DNA of 64,000 bases from Chrysomallon squamiferum (GCA_012295275.1 CM022677.1:17269406-17333405), one strand, 5' to 3'; positions 46,583-57,834 are shown, counted from the stretch's first letter. Made by a program: numbers and translations. The notes: generated by a model from the letters alone, not told the origin.

Positions 46583-49500
46583 TAATAATAATAATAATAA
46601 TAACAACAACAAAAATAATAAATAATAATTTTGAACCTGATTAACCTAATTATCGTCACCATTAGATAAAACTATAAACACTAACAAAGCTGATACAGTA
46701 CCATGGCAGTCCCTCTTTGTTTGACAAACTTGTGTAGAAGTTCGCATATCAAACGTACTTGCACAATCGGGTGATATGAACCAGTATTTATGTCTTGAAC
46801 AAGTCCTAGTCTCTATTACAGCCTGAACCCCAAACTCTCCACAGCTGACACTACAACCAAGCACCTGTTTTTGCCAAGCTGACCAACCAGAATGCACTAA
46901 AAAAAAAAAAAAAACCCTTCATTTTGTTGACTAATTTTATATAAATACATACAGTGAGCTTGTTTTTTTTTTTAATTGAATTTTTATTTCTTAAAAATGT
47001 GTAGTGTTATTTTGAAATGTCAAAGACAGTGCATTTGTTTTGACCAGCTATAGAACTAAATAAATAAATTTAAACATTTCTGGTGTGTTGTGTGTGTGTG
47101 TATCTACGTGTTATGTAAATAGGTGTGGTTGTGGGTGCAAATGAATGTGAATGTGCATGTGTCTCTGTATAAGATAAGTGCATGTGAATGTGTGTATATG
47201 CACACATAACAATAAAGTTTCTTAAGAAAACTAAAATTTATAAAATACATTAAAACAAAAAGATTATAAACAAAATAAATTATATACCTATAATAATAAC
47301 AGACAGACAGACATAATAATCATTTATTCTTATCTTTACAGTGACATCAAAACTGATGTCAAAAGAAAGTTAGTCATGATGCTTCAATGTAATTCTTAAC
47401 TGGGGACATTATTCGTAAACTGAGTGCAAAATTGCACAAGATCACGGTTCGTAATCCAATTTGTTCTTGCTTCGAGGCATTCGTAACCCGAGGTTCCACT
47501 GTACATACATATATATATATTATGCATATAAATATATTTTAAAATACATATACACACAGATATAGATAACACACATACATACACATTAAAATATGGCACA
47601 GAAATATACATATACTTATACACATACACATACATATACAAATGTACATAATGCTAACAGTGATAACAATAATGATAATAATAAGATGAAGAATGATAAT
47701 AACAACATTAATAATAAAGTATAATGACTACTTATTAAATAAGCTGTGTAATGAAATTTGGAATATATGTCAATGTGTTGATGCTGATGACTATATGCAT
47801 CTATGTATGTATGTATGTATGTATGTGTGTGTATATATATGTATGTATACGTATATATATATGTGCATTAGTGCAAGCCTGCCTGTCTGTGGGTGTATGT
47901 CCATGTGTATGTATCTGTCTGTGTGCGTGTCTTCATGTGACAGTGTATATATGTCTGCATGTGTTATGTATATACATGTGTGTATTTGTCTTCACATGAT
48001 AGTGTGTGCATATGTCTGTGTATATGTTTGCTGTTTCAATATTTGTATGTGTCTGAGTGTGTGTGTGTGTGTGTGCACGTGTGTTTTGGTGAGAGTATGT
48101 GTTTCTCTGTTTCAATGTCTGCAAGTGTCAGTGTATGTTTTCTCTCTGTGTGTGGATGTGTCTGTCTGTCTCAGTTTAATTTATGACTAATGGAAGAACA
48201 AAAAAATGTCTGCATGAACTACAAGAAGATTACTTCGACAAGGAGAAAAGCACATTCTGAGCTTCTGCACACTTCTGCCTTGGCAGTCTTTACCAGACCC
48301 TAACCTGGCTGGCGCTGTGCATGACCTGCGCCTTTCCAGATAGAACAAGTAATCACATCGATAGCTGCAGCTATAGTACGGAATGGGAATTGTCCACAGA
48401 GTCCAACCACCATTCACTGCAACAACATGAAACACCTCGAGTGACATCAGTAATCCCACTGGCCAGTTTTAACATATATATATATCTCAGTTTTTTTGCT
48501 TTCAAATGATACAAATACTATGTAAATTTATACGTTTATGATTCCTACAAAGAAATTTGTAATATATATATATATAAATAAATCTCAATTTTTGCTTTCA
48601 AAAGATACAAATACTTTTTAAATGTATATGATTCCTATGTGCCAAAGAAATTTGTAATATATATATAAATCTGTTTTTTGCTTTCAAATGATACAAATAC
48701 TATTTAAATTTATATTATTCCTATTTGCCAAAGAAATTTGTTATATATATATAAATCTCAATTTTTGCTTTTAACAGATACAAATACCATTTAAATTTAT
48801 GATTCCTATTTGCCAAAGAAATTTGTAATTATATATAAATCTCAGATTTTTTGCTTTCAGATGATACAAATACTATGTAAATTTAAACATTTATGATTCC
48901 TATTTGCCAAAGAAATTTTTAATATATATAAATCTCAATTTTTGCTTTCAAATGATACATACACTATTTCAGTCTATATATTTATAAACCCAAGTTCCCA
49001 AAGTTAAGTTGTAGTATTATATAAATCTCAATTTTTGCTTATGAATACTATTTCAGTTTATATTTGATCACCATATAATGACTTTTTTTCTGATAAGCAA
49101 ATCTCATGTATTTTTAAACAAAGTTTCATAATATTATTAGCAATGCAATAAATGTTCAGTTATTATTATTTTTTAAATATGTCCTTTTGTTTGCAATATG
49201 TATGATGCATATATGTTTATATATTACTAAATTATTATAAAAACAAATGTTTTTAAAATATATACTTTAGTTCACAACTGTGTATGTATGAGGGTTCAAA
49301 ACTAAATGATAAGAAAAATGCATTAAAAAAAATAAACAAGTGAAATTTAGTAACACTGAACTGGTAGAAATGTTGAAATATATATATATATATATATATA
49401 TTCTTTTTAATAGATTTTTCTGTTATTCTTAGTATTCTTAATGAAATGCTATCTAACAAAAAATAAAGAACAAAAAGAGATGTTTTAAATGTGCTGAAGA

Positions 49501-50184
49501 TACAAGGTGTTTTAAAAGAATTATTTTACACAATTTAAAAACCTCTTCAATCTATACAGATAACAAAACATGCATAAATATCCTACAAAATATTAATAAC
49601 CATATTGTTATGTCCATGCATGAATCTGCAAATGAAAGATAATATATATTTGTTTTTTTAAATATATATATTTTAAAATATATAAATAGATAGATAGATA
49701 GATAGATAGATAGATCAAAACAAAAAATATATTTCACAGTCAAAATTTCTAAAGATACGAGTCAAATCTTTTGTTTTAAATTAACAGGCAGCACATGCAT
49801 GACTACAGATATGTGTGTGTGTGTGTGTGTGTGTGCAAACATACCATTCTTGGGAATTACAGGCAAATTTCCTTTTGGCTTACAGCCACCACACATTCCC
49901 CCACAGTGAAGTTCCAGCACACTGTCTGATTTCCTTACAGCATCCACTGCTGAATGATTCCCAAATTTTTCAAAATACTAATAAAATATCAATAAATAAG
50001 AGTTCTTTGATGAATATACAAAAGTAAATAAATAAATAAATAAATATAGAAAAGCATGATACTGGGTTGAAAAGTGAGATCTTATAATTTCAAGCCATTT
50101 TCAGTAGCAAATCAAACCAAAAAAATAACTTTACCTGAAAGTTGAAATATTTTTTATATCTATATCTATATATTGTATTTTTTA

Positions 50185-50225
<41 letters not shown>

Positions 50226-50925
50226 TATTGTTATTGTTATTGATATTACTAGTAATTTCTTCTAGTTGTTTTTAATTTCTTATGGTATATTATTTTCTCT
50301 ATATGTATTCTGTATTTCTACAAAATCTGAATAGACCAAAGACTGCTGCCTCATTTTATTTTTTTGCAATAATATGAGTACGTGTGTGTGTGTGTGAGTG
50401 TGGGTTGAGTTCTACTAAAAAAAAAGTTCTATGCTGAACCTTGTTGAAATCTATGAAATTTTAATTTTCTTCAAAATAAAAACTGTAATTCAAACATAAC
50501 AGAAAGGGATATTACATTTTGAATATCTTTAGGAAATGTTAAACCCGCTGGTCTTAGATCAATTTTAAAGAATCCAACTGAATCAGAACAGGACTGCGCT
50601 GGTCCATGACGAACGTAACAATCCTTGGCAACAGCAAATGGCACTGTGGTTCCAAACTCATTTCTGTGATAGGTTGTGTCATTAACAAGCAGTTCCATTT
50701 TCTGAAAATATTTAAATGGAAACAGAACTAAAAGAGACGATATTGAAAGACATTCAATCACATGAAACAGTTTGATAGATGGAGTTTCCTTAGAAATCAA
50801 GATTCTAGTTATAACTAATGATTACAAAGCATTGATCAGGCCTTCCTGCTGTTAAAATGATCAGTCAAATGTAAATGTAAACTATCATAGTAAACTGGTA
50901 AAGAACATTATTTCATCCTATAAAA

Positions 50926-51019
<94 letters not shown>

Positions 51020-52781
51020 TGTGAAATATTATTTCTGTTTAAGAGTTACATGAAAATGAAAATACTAGTGGGAACCATTCATCTAAAATTCAATAGAAAA
51101 CCTCTAAAATTCTAAACTTTTTAAGAATCTTTTTAGTTATTTTATATGGTTTAACATAAACAAACTTGATTCTGTATAAGAATAACTCAAAGTAAGAAAA
51201 ATTTTGATATCCAAAACTCTTCCAGACTCCACCATTTGGCGAATAATGACCCAAAAAATATCAAGTTAGAGTTTAATTTGACTGGTTGTCAAAGCGAGAA
51301 AGATCAAACAATTTTATTAATTTGATAAACATATAAAAATTTAATTACCTCAGCATCTATCCGTATTTTATTATAGTATGTGCGACTTGGTTTGTAAGGT
51401 TTTATGTCTCTTCTGTTCTCTCCAGGACACAACTTATCTGGAACACTGCCATATGACTGTTCTTTAAGTTCAATAAAGTCCTCTGGATCATTCCCCAGAT
51501 TACGACAATACACATCAACTACTGAGCCAGGAAATAATCCAGGATTTATTTTCTGAATTCCATCCATAATGAACCCCATTTTTCTTAAGAATGCACAACT
51601 TCCTTTGTTCATTGCCTCTAGAAATAATATTGAAAATGCATTATTTCATTTTTAATTTTTGTTTAATTTTAATGAAATTTAATACTGAAAATCGTATCAT
51701 CAGCTGAAAAAAATATATTGTAACCTTTCTATCGACAAAATGCCCATTATAATATTAGCAGCATGTTTCAAATTTATGTTTTTTTTGACCCAGCTTAAAA
51801 AAAAAAAAAATGTCCTCAAGTATTCTGGTTTGATGGTAGATTAGGTTTCAGCATCACCCCAGGAATGTGTTAGGACCAGCAGTCTGTAATATCACTAATT
51901 TTCTAGTGCAGCATTTTTACCCCTTCAAATAATTTTAGTTATAGTGACATGAGTATTCAGATGGTTTAAGAGTCCTAGGACCAGTAGTATAAAAGAAAAA
52001 ATGAGTTCATGAAATAAGGAAGTATGTATCACACACCATTAATCTTGATGAATGATTAAATTAATTTCAGTAATTGCTCAGGACTGACAATATTGACATG
52101 TCCACAACAATGACCAAGAGATGCCATTTTCAAAATGGCTGCCAACTGTTGCTAATAGTGACTGTCTCTTTGGTGTAAATCAGTTTATGGATCTCAGTTC
52201 AGTGTTTAATCCTGTGTTTTGCTAGCTTCTAATAAAAATATTTCTGTACATGATAAGTTATTTTAATCTGCATAAATGTAGAAATAGAATAAAAATGCTT
52301 TGCCATTACAAACTAGAAGCACCGCTTGTGTGAGTCCTGGTTGATGAAAGTGTGTGTTTGTGTGTGTGTATGTGTGTGTTTGTGTGTGTGTGTTTGTGTG
52401 TGTGTATGATTGAATATATACTGATACAACTTCAAATAAAGACATGCATTTTCATGATTTGTTTCTTCATTTTATTATTAAGAAATAGTCACATATCAGT
52501 TTATCAGGCTTTCACAAATTTTTCTTTTCTTAATGAGCATATTATATAGTGTTATGTCGATACAACTTAAACTCATTCAATACATGCATGTACAAAAATG
52601 CATTTTCCTTATTTTTCAATTTATTATTAAGAAATAGTCCATATTATCAGTTTATTTAGCTGTTAGGTATTCATTCAGTAAATATGTTTCCAAACACATC
52701 TTACTTACTCTTTTTCCATATAAACATAGAGCTCAGGTGTTAAATTAACAAAATTATCAAAATACTTAATACAACAGAGCT

Positions 52782-52813
<32 letters not shown>

Positions 52814-53987
52814 ACAGACACACATAGACACTGTATGTTTGACACAATACACTTTTTTATAATGTTTGATCATTTTCGCTTTGAAATTAATTTTAATAAC
52901 TAATTAATACAAATTTCAACTGCATATCTTACAATAAGAAAGATACTCCAGCTAAAATTAAAAAATCAGAGATTAAGCATCAAAACAATATGTAGAACAC
53001 CCTGGCAATGTTGCAAGCCTTCCACTTAATTTTACAAACAGAGATTCTGAAATAAAATAACCCCAAACAAAATTCAGACACCACATCAAGGATCAAAAAA
53101 AATAAATAAAACTAACCTTTAGGACATCTTGGAACCCCACAAGCCATCCATTTGCTTCTAGGCACTACAGTAAAACACCAAGGTACACCCTCACCTGAAG
53201 GATCTCTACATGCGTTGCCAGCATCAACCACTTCAGGGTGGTCAGCAAAATCATGTTTGTGTGGTTCCTGTTTAGACCAGAATTGACATTCTATTCCTGC
53301 AAGAGTTTTATGCTTAAACCCACGATAAACTGCACCAGTTGTCCATAATGTGTAGCAATCTTGGTCTGAAATTTACAGTGATGTACTTCAGATTATTTTA
53401 ATATTGTTACAGAAATATGAACATTATAGAGGGGGTTTTTTGTTGTTTTTTCTTTCTCAAAATTCTGTAATTCTTTTGCAGTATATTTGTTTTGAATGCA
53501 CCAAAATTTGCAGTGATATACTTCAAAGTATTTTAATATTGTTTCAATTATGAACATTATAGAGGCTTTTTTGTTGTTGTTTTTACTTTCTCAAAATTCT
53601 GTAGAAATTCTTTTGAAGTGTCAAAGACAGTATATTTGTTTTGAACACACCGAAATATTGCAGAATTGATCTAAAATGTTTGCAGTGATGTATTTCAGAT
53701 TATTTTAATATTGTTACAATATGAACATAATAGAGATTTTTGTTGTTTTTCTTTCTTAAAATTCTGTGGAAGTTCTTTTGCAGTGCCAAAGACAATATAT
53801 TTGTTTTGAACTCACCATAATGTATTAAGGAACTGATCCAAAATATGCAGTAATGTATTTCAGATTATTTTAATATTGTTACAATAAGAACATTATGGAG
53901 CTTTTTTTGTTGTTGTTTTTTCTTTCTCAAAATTCTGTAAAAGTTGTTTTGAAGTCTCAAAGAGAATATATTTGTTTAAACATTTCT

Positions 53988-54033
<46 letters not shown>

Positions 54034-54282
54034 TCTGGTTGTGGGTGCAATTGTACATGAATGTGCATGTGTCTGTGTATAAGATAAGTGCATGTGATGA
54101 TGGGTGTATACCACCTCATAACAACAAAGTTTCTTAATAAAAATAAAATTTAAAAAGTATATTAAAATAAAAAGATTATAAAGAAGATAAATTATATACC
54201 TACTGTTGTTAATAATAACTATGTCACAGTACATCAGTACTATATGAGCTGCCAGCAGTACTATTCTAAATATATTCTTCAT
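38248..54282 (-). CDS. Gene A locus: kringle-GON-TSP1x6 single-pass membrane protein (spliced, 15 coding exons)
   Basis: Complete paralogue of gene B. Coding exons: 54282-54204, 53365-53117, 51617-51349, 50701-50516, 49977-49845, 48416-48234, 46896-46702, 45282-45091, 44504-44310, 42016-41834, 41356-41336, 40833-40813, 40469-40428, 39642-39481, 38363-38248. Total 2226 nt, which is 741 residues plus stop, with consistent GT-AG junctions and phases. Order: signal peptide, kringle, GON, five TSP1, short Ser/Gly/acidic linker from three microexons, sixth TSP1-like domain, transmembrane helix, tail of two basic residues. Predicted type I membrane protein with an entirely extracellular functional part; it likely needs a partner to signal. 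No catalytic domain. The ligand is unknown. Confidence 0.85.
39481..39642 (-). CDS. Gene A exon 14: membrane-proximal TSP1-like domain
   Basis: Phase 1-1, 162 nt. GTWSTWVMDYEEQCRQTCER, KCIKGQGQCEG, ELCTGGNCVEG. W-x-x-W and six cysteines, but shorter than the other TSP1s. Gene C has a similar domain at 59399-59247; none was found in gene B. Acceptor CATTTGAAG at 39643, donor GTAGAT at 39480, which leads into CA/GT repeats. Confidence 0.83.
40428..40469 (-). CDS. Gene A microexon 3 (42 nt)
   Basis: Between CATTTTTCAG and GTATAGTT. Phase 1-1, adding GSGVVGSGFIEVFD. Contains two Ser-Gly dipeptides followed by acidic residues. Confidence 0.62.
40813..40833 (-). CDS. Gene A microexon 2 (21 nt)
   Basis: Between CTTTTTTCAG and GTATAAAA. 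Phase 1-1, adding Gly-Ser-Gly-Ser-Gly-Glu-Ser. Very like the gene B microexons. A (CU)n tract lies about 87-140 nt upstream in the transcript (40920-40972). Confidence 0.68.
40920..40972 (+). repeat. (GA)n microsatellite, CU-rich in gene A transcript
   Basis: Pure (GA)n in the intron just upstream, in gene sense, of gene A microexon 2; a parallel to the gene B arrangement. Confidence 0.85.
41336..41356 (-). CDS. Gene A microexon 1 (21 nt)
   Basis: Between TTTATTTCAG and GTAAAATT. Phase 1-1, adding Glu-Thr-Phe-Glu-Gly-Ser-Glu. Position and phase match the gene B microexon cluster. Confidence 0.6.
41834..42016 (-). CDS. Gene A exon 10: TSP1 domain 5
   Basis: Phase 1-1, 183 nt. VDGHWSEWRNLNHTRCSAVC, VCTNPPPQHGGRHCRGY, ESCFYCDG. 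Six cysteines, one Asn-His-Thr sequon. Acceptor CATTTCAG at 42017, donor GTATAT at 41833. Confidence 0.93.
42017..44309. other. Gene A intron 9 with TE debris
   Basis: 42060-42560 has repeated ATTTATACAAATTTC units. 42700-43230 is less repetitive, with three copies of CTATAAACTTC(C)AG-AA-type words. 43557-43730 is the LINE fragment. 44040-44300 is AT-rich with diverged ACTTTTCCATTATCTGAA units. No TSP1 exon seen in it. Confidence 0.55.
43557..43730 (+). mobile_element. LINE reverse-transcriptase fragment in gene A intron
   Basis: The plus strand reads NIKGNMFNFIKNFINNRSIA, VKVNGHTYEKKTIENGIPQG: the conserved fingers/palm segment with ENGIPQG seen in Jockey/RTE-type LINE reverse transcriptases. 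The frame is lost after this motif. Dead fragment, antisense to gene A. Confidence 0.65.
44310..44504 (-). CDS. Gene A exon 9: TSP1 domain 4
   Basis: Phase 1-1, 195 nt. NGGWSSWSSETTECQASCGL, KCDSPPASNGGMKCFGDRR, EMCNPDK, PCPG. CQASCGLG fits the O-fucosylation pattern. Acceptor TGTTTAG at 44505, donor GTAAGC at 44309. Confidence 0.93.
44720..45010. repeat. Roughly 62-bp tandem repeat in gene A intron 8
   Basis: Four or five units of TTTTGTTATATCACTAGTGA / ACCAGTGTTGATGTTATATT / AAGACC, increasingly diverged rightward. Confidence 0.75.
45091..45282 (-). CDS. Gene A exon 8: TSP1 domain 3
   Basis: Phase 1-1, 192 nt. HGGWGDWQRVEGGCSATCGS, LCDNPRPVAGGAACSGE, ELCIPDLPCPG. Acceptor TTTACACAG at 45283, donor GTATTT at 45090. 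Decayed copies of the first half of this exon fill the upstream intron (45330-46230). Confidence 0.93.
45330..46230 (-). pseudogene. Tandem decayed copies of the 5' half of gene A TSP1-3 exon
   Basis: Roughly seven copies of a unit of about 145 bp fill the intron upstream of exon 45282-45091. Each holds the acceptor region and up to about 95 nt of exon, then TATAAATAT and (CAAA)n. The copy near 45477-45580 still reads LGEWGVWQRFEGGCSTTCGS after an intact ACACAG acceptor but runs into a stop with no donor. Copies farther upstream are more eroded. They arose by repeated partial exon duplication. Confidence 0.75.
46360..46630. repeat. (AAT)n array, gene A intron 7
   Basis: Nearly pure AAT with AACAAT and AATAAATAAT interruptions immediately downstream, in gene sense, of the TSP1-2 exon. 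Confidence 0.85.
46702..46896 (-). CDS. Gene A exon 7: TSP1 domain 2
   Basis: Phase 1-1, 195 nt. HSGWSAWQKQVLGCSVSCGE, RTCSRHKYW, PDCASTF, QVCQTKRDCHG. Six cysteines; no P-x-P-x-x-G-G segment, as in gene B TSP1-2. Donor GTACTG at 46701 is weak, preceded by a long pyrimidine-rich acceptor. Confidence 0.85.
46985..47310 (-). repeat. Duplicated piece of gene A intron 1 within intron 6
   Basis: This stretch parallels about 53940-54200. Shared blocks include the AAACATTTCTGGTGTGT repeat start, GGTTGTGGGTGCAA, GAATGTGCATGTGTCT, ATAAGATAAGTGCATGTGA and AATTATATACCTA, in the same order. The similarity stops at the exon 1 donor: intron sequence was copied without the exon. Confidence 0.65.
47400..47501 (-). 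mobile_element. Solo terminal fragment of a Tigger-like element in gene A intron
   Basis: Read on the minus strand from 47501: TA, then CAGTGGAACCTCGGGTTACG, then AATGCCTCG and further TTACGA motifs, typical of Tigger termini. No matching opposite end was found. Confidence 0.6.
48234..48416 (-). CDS. Gene A exon 6: TSP1 domain 1 (divergent)
   Basis: Phase 1-1, 183 nt. VNGGWTLWTIP, CSYRCDY, RRRSCTAPARLGSGKDCQGR, MCFSPC. Six cysteines and W-x-x-W; lacks the CSxTCG core, as does its gene B partner. Acceptor GTTGCAG at 48417, donor GTAATC at 48233. Confidence 0.85.
48480..49060. repeat. 85-110 bp tandem repeat in gene A intron 5
   Basis: About six copies built on TTTTTGCTTTCAAATGATAC, AAATACTAT, ATTCCTATTTGCCAAAGAAATT and AATATATATA. 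Related single copies occur in the equivalent gene B intron (27215-27290, 28005-28075), so the ancestral intron carried the unit. Confidence 0.75.
49845..49977 (-). CDS. Gene A exon 5: GON domain, C-terminal part
   Basis: Phase 0 in, phase 1 out, 133 nt. YFEKFGNHSAV, then LHCGGMCGGCKPKGNLPV. Acceptor TTATTAG at 49978, donor GTATGT at 49844. Same length and closing motif as gene B. Confidence 0.9.
50516..50701 (-). CDS. Gene A exon 4: GON domain, part 2
   Basis: Phase 0-0, 62 codons. MELLVNDTTYHRNEFG, VPFAVAKDCYVRHG, VGFFKIDLRPAGLTF. GON signatures as in gene B, with the same Asn-Asp-Thr sequon. Acceptor TTTTCAG at 50702, donor GTAATA at 50515. Confidence 0.9.
50928..51013 (+). repeat. (CT)n microsatellite, gene A intron 3
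   Basis: About 43 CT units, GA-rich in the gene A transcript, in the intron between GON parts 1 and 2. A similar compound (CA)n(CT)n lies at 38949-39033 in the last intron. Confidence 0.9.
51349..51617 (-). CDS. Gene A exon 3: GON domain, part 1
   Basis: Phase 1 in, phase 0 out, 269 nt. MNKGSCAFLRKMGF, then VVDVYCRNLGNDPEDFIELK, DKLCPGENRR and YYNKIRIDAE. One codon shorter than in gene B, otherwise collinear. Acceptor TTCTAG at 51618, donor GTAATT at 51348. Confidence 0.88.
53117..53365 (-). CDS. Gene A exon 2: kringle domain
   Basis: Phase 1-1, 249 nt. DCYTLWTTGAVYRGFKHKT, CQFWSKQEPHKH, AGNACRDPS, VPWCFTV, MACGVPRC: six cysteines in kringle order. Acceptor AATTTCAG at 53366, donor GTTAGT at 53116. 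No protease domain is attached. Confidence 0.93.
53366..53975. repeat. Roughly 145-bp tandem repeat in gene A intron 1
   Basis: Four copies of a unit containing GATGTATTTCAGATTATTTT, AATATTGTTACAA, TTTTGTTGTTTTTCTTTCTC and AAAATTCTGTA. The last copy runs into a (GT)n tract and then into exon 1. Part of it was copied to 46985-47310. Confidence 0.8.
54204..54282 (-). CDS. Gene A exon 1: start and signal peptide
   Basis: The ATG at 54282-54280 opens MKNIFRIVLLAAHIVLMYCD, a signal peptide. It is homologous to gene B exon 1 and the coding part is also 79 nt. Two overlapping donors exist (A|GTAGGT, and AG|GTATAT four bases on); homology and the following phase 1 exon select the first. Confidence 0.78.
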
Positions 54283-55124
54283 GTACTATTACTGTAAAAA
54301 AAATATGAATATTTCTCTTAATATTTTCTTACATGATGAATATACAGATTTTGTTACTGTGCTTTAGTGATAACTCTGTAGATATATGTATAAATTTGTT
54401 TGGTTGATTTTATTTATTTATTTTTATTGTTGTTTTACATATCCATGTCAAAACTAATTTTATTAGATTTTTTCTTCCGAAGTTAAAAAAAATAATAATA
54501 ATATTTGGATTTTGCTGTTTTTATATCGCTTTAAAATTCTATATTATTAGTCTTTGATTAAAATAAATACCAGAAAAGCTAATAAAACAGTTTTTATGTC
54601 GTCTGGTTTCGACATCAATAAATTTTAGGTCTGAATACATAACCTAGAATTTTAATAATTAACCTTAAATGTTTCATATTTGATGCAATAAATAGCTTTT
54701 AAAGTGATACATACAGATCACAACTGGTGTTTCTATGAAATATTAATAAATCAACAAAACTGCTTTAAAATACAATTTTTCCCATTACTTTGACATGACA
54801 TCATTGAAAACGAGGCTAGTTAAGAAGATTGACCCAATTCCGGAGAGTTTGTCAGCAACGTTATTTTTTATGATAAATAAATAAATAAATAAATTAAATA
54901 ATGTATTTATTTTAATGTTCTTTCAATGTTTAAATACAAATTAAATATTAGTTGTCTTAATATGTTATATATAACAATTAAAATGTCGAGACAACGTGGT
55001 TTCGACAGTTTGTTTAGTCAATGTTATTTACTCTAGTTTAAGTAGTTATTTACAGCGCATCGCAGTTTTTAATTATTACCTTTTTGTGTATATGTGTGTG
55101 TGTGTGTGTGTTATACCTATATAA

Positions 55125-55155
<31 letters not shown>

Positions 55156-56459
55156 TCAATAATGTTACCTATCAAGTGTTTATTATTTGTATTCCCGTTA
55201 ATGCAGTCATATAATCGAATCTAATGCAAGACTCGATTAAAAAGGAGAACGAGGAGAAAAAGCAAACAAAAACAAACGATTACAGTCGATTTACTTATGA
55301 CCAACGTAACCAGTCTTTACTACTAGCAGAATGCGAAACACTTACGACAGTGCCGGTACCAAAAAAACCAGGCCCAAGTTTATTACCGTATGCTTGGATG
55401 CAGAGCCGGATTTATTGTGCTAGTCGCCCATTGGCTAAAGACATTTTTCTGCCCCCTCTTCAAGCCCACTTCACCCTTCCCACTTTGTTTATTGCATTTG
55501 ATTTTTATAACTTAATGAAAAGCGCACAAATTATGAAAAGCGTTTTAACAATATTTTTTTTTTTTTTTTTTAGGTAATGATCAATGAATAAAAGTCTTTA
55601 AAATAGTTTTTAAATGTTCCTTTTTTTGTTTCGGTTCGGCTTTGCGCACAAATTCTTCTTGAAACAGTTTGCGCTTTAATTTTTCAGTCGGTCCTCACAC
55701 CAAATTAAGAAATTATCTGCGAGATTAATTTTAGAAGAAAAAAAAGTCGTATTTTGATCAAATGACCAGAATTTAATTTAATTTAAAATTGTTTTAGTTT
55801 ATTTTATTTTTTATTTTCTTCATTATTGGTTTATTTATTTAGTTTTAGTTTTCAATTTAATTTATTTATTTTAATCGTTCCATAATAGTCTCGATGCGAA
55901 TTTTTAATTGACGAGGACAATGAATGAATTTAGCCGATTACACTTTAAATTATAAAAAAAAAGCAATCAAAACAATTTAACAAATTGCGTAACACTTAGT
56001 TGAAATCTGATGCATCCTGATTAGTTATAAATTACAATTCAGTACAACACTGCACTGGAAAAAGGTTTTTTGATTGGTACTTAGTTATTCAAAATACGTT
56101 TCACTGCCACTTTCTAACACTTTCACTGTTTCTTTATTTCCCAGAAATGTTACAAATTCATTAAAGATATTTATTATTAAATACTTAAGAATTCTAAATA
56201 ATCCATAAAAATTAGTCTAATCTGTTTGGCAGCCAAGACAAAATATCCATCATTTCTTTCATCTTTTTTCAAAGATAAAATATGCATTAACTTCTAAACA
56301 TTTTGTATATATTTAAACATTTATAACAAACTCCAGTTCTTTAATAAAATTAGAAACATAATTTATTTTCAACTATATTTTGCCAGCCAAACAACATTGT
56401 AAGATAACAACAGTTGTTAACAAAAGGAGTCTCCTATTTACAAATGTCTGACAAAATAA

Positions 56460-56507
<48 letters not shown>

Positions 56508-56938
56508 GAGGACAATAACACTAATAGTAATCATTCTTCAAAGCAACTTCTGTAAAGCCCATCATATAAAAAATTGTAATTACTATAGTTGGTAATAACA
56601 AATGGACTAGCTAAGATGCTCATGATGCATAACAAAACAGTTTGCATTTTCACCAGTGGTTGGCTAAAATATTCTCTCTCATTAAAAATTCTATAGCATA
56701 TTTATTGTGATGATGATGATGATTAACTTTATGATTATCCTCATTATTATTTTATATATTATTATCAAGTAGGAAGATGACTCATATTAAAACATTGCAC
56801 ATTTTCAGCAGTTTGGCTCAGGTATTCTCTATTGATGTTATAAATTCTGTAGCCACATTTATGATGTGATTATTATTAGTAGTATCATTAACATTATCAT
56901 CGTGTTTGTTACTGTTGTGGTTATTTTTATTGTTATTG

Positions 56939-56987
<49 letters not shown>

Positions 56988-57735
56988 GTTTAGGTAAATG
57001 ATTACTGACATCTAATCCTAGGCTTGCTAGTATTACAAATATATTCCAAAACAAGTAAAATCTATCAGCAGATTTAAAACTATCACAATCTATAAGATAT
57101 CTCATTTCATATTTCTTTATTTATTAGTAAAATGAGTAAACATTTAACTGTAAACAAATTATTTTGAATACCAATAATGCTAGGCAACGTAATGTACTTT
57201 TTTATTTAAATAAATCAGTTATATACTTCTTTTTTAATCTTCCTAACCATATTTATAACAAACTGAAACATATATTCATTTAAAATTTTCATCAACACTA
57301 AGTCTTAAAAAGTGTTAAAATAAGTGTTATAATTATTACTATATATTAAGACAGCAACAGTTAATAAAATATAACAATCAAAATATATTAATAATAAAAA
57401 TGATATTAAATGATGAGTTTATAAGACAGTCAGTGAGTCAATACAATATTAGGTTGAAAACACTGGCAAACTAATTTAGGTTTGTAGCTGTAGTAATAAT
57501 TGTCACTATTTCTATAATTTATTAACTTTTTTAATGAAGGAAAATTATAAACCTGAACCATTTTCCTCTGAAAGTATTCATGGATTTATGACTGAAAAAT
57601 ATTCTATTTCAAACAGATAACCTTTTTTCCAGCTTTAGTTTTATAATTAATGGAACAGACTCCACTTATCTTTGAAATTTAAAACATTCATCATTCTATT
57701 TTATAATTTATACTGTAAATATTCTATTATTTTGT

Positions 57736-57807
57736 TTAATCTTTTGTTAGTCCTGGATTCTCTTGTGCAATTCTCTCTTGCATTAATTTCTTCTTCTTAC
57801 GTTGATT
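57736..57807 (-). CDS. Possible alternative cytoplasmic-tail exon of gene C
   Basis: After a pyrimidine-rich acceptor (TTTTTTGATAG) there is an open stretch beginning NQRKKKKLMQERIAQENPGL and ending with TAA, a plausible basic/acidic juxtamembrane tail. It needs a phase 0 donor, but the donor overlapping the transmembrane-exon stop is phase 2, which would give only RINVRRRN before a stop. Either it is coincidence or the junction is misjudged. Confidence 0.25.
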   Translation of the reverse strand, partial: NQRKKKKLMQERIAQENPGLTKD

Positions 57808-57834
57808 CTATCAAAAAATAAAATAAAAATAATA

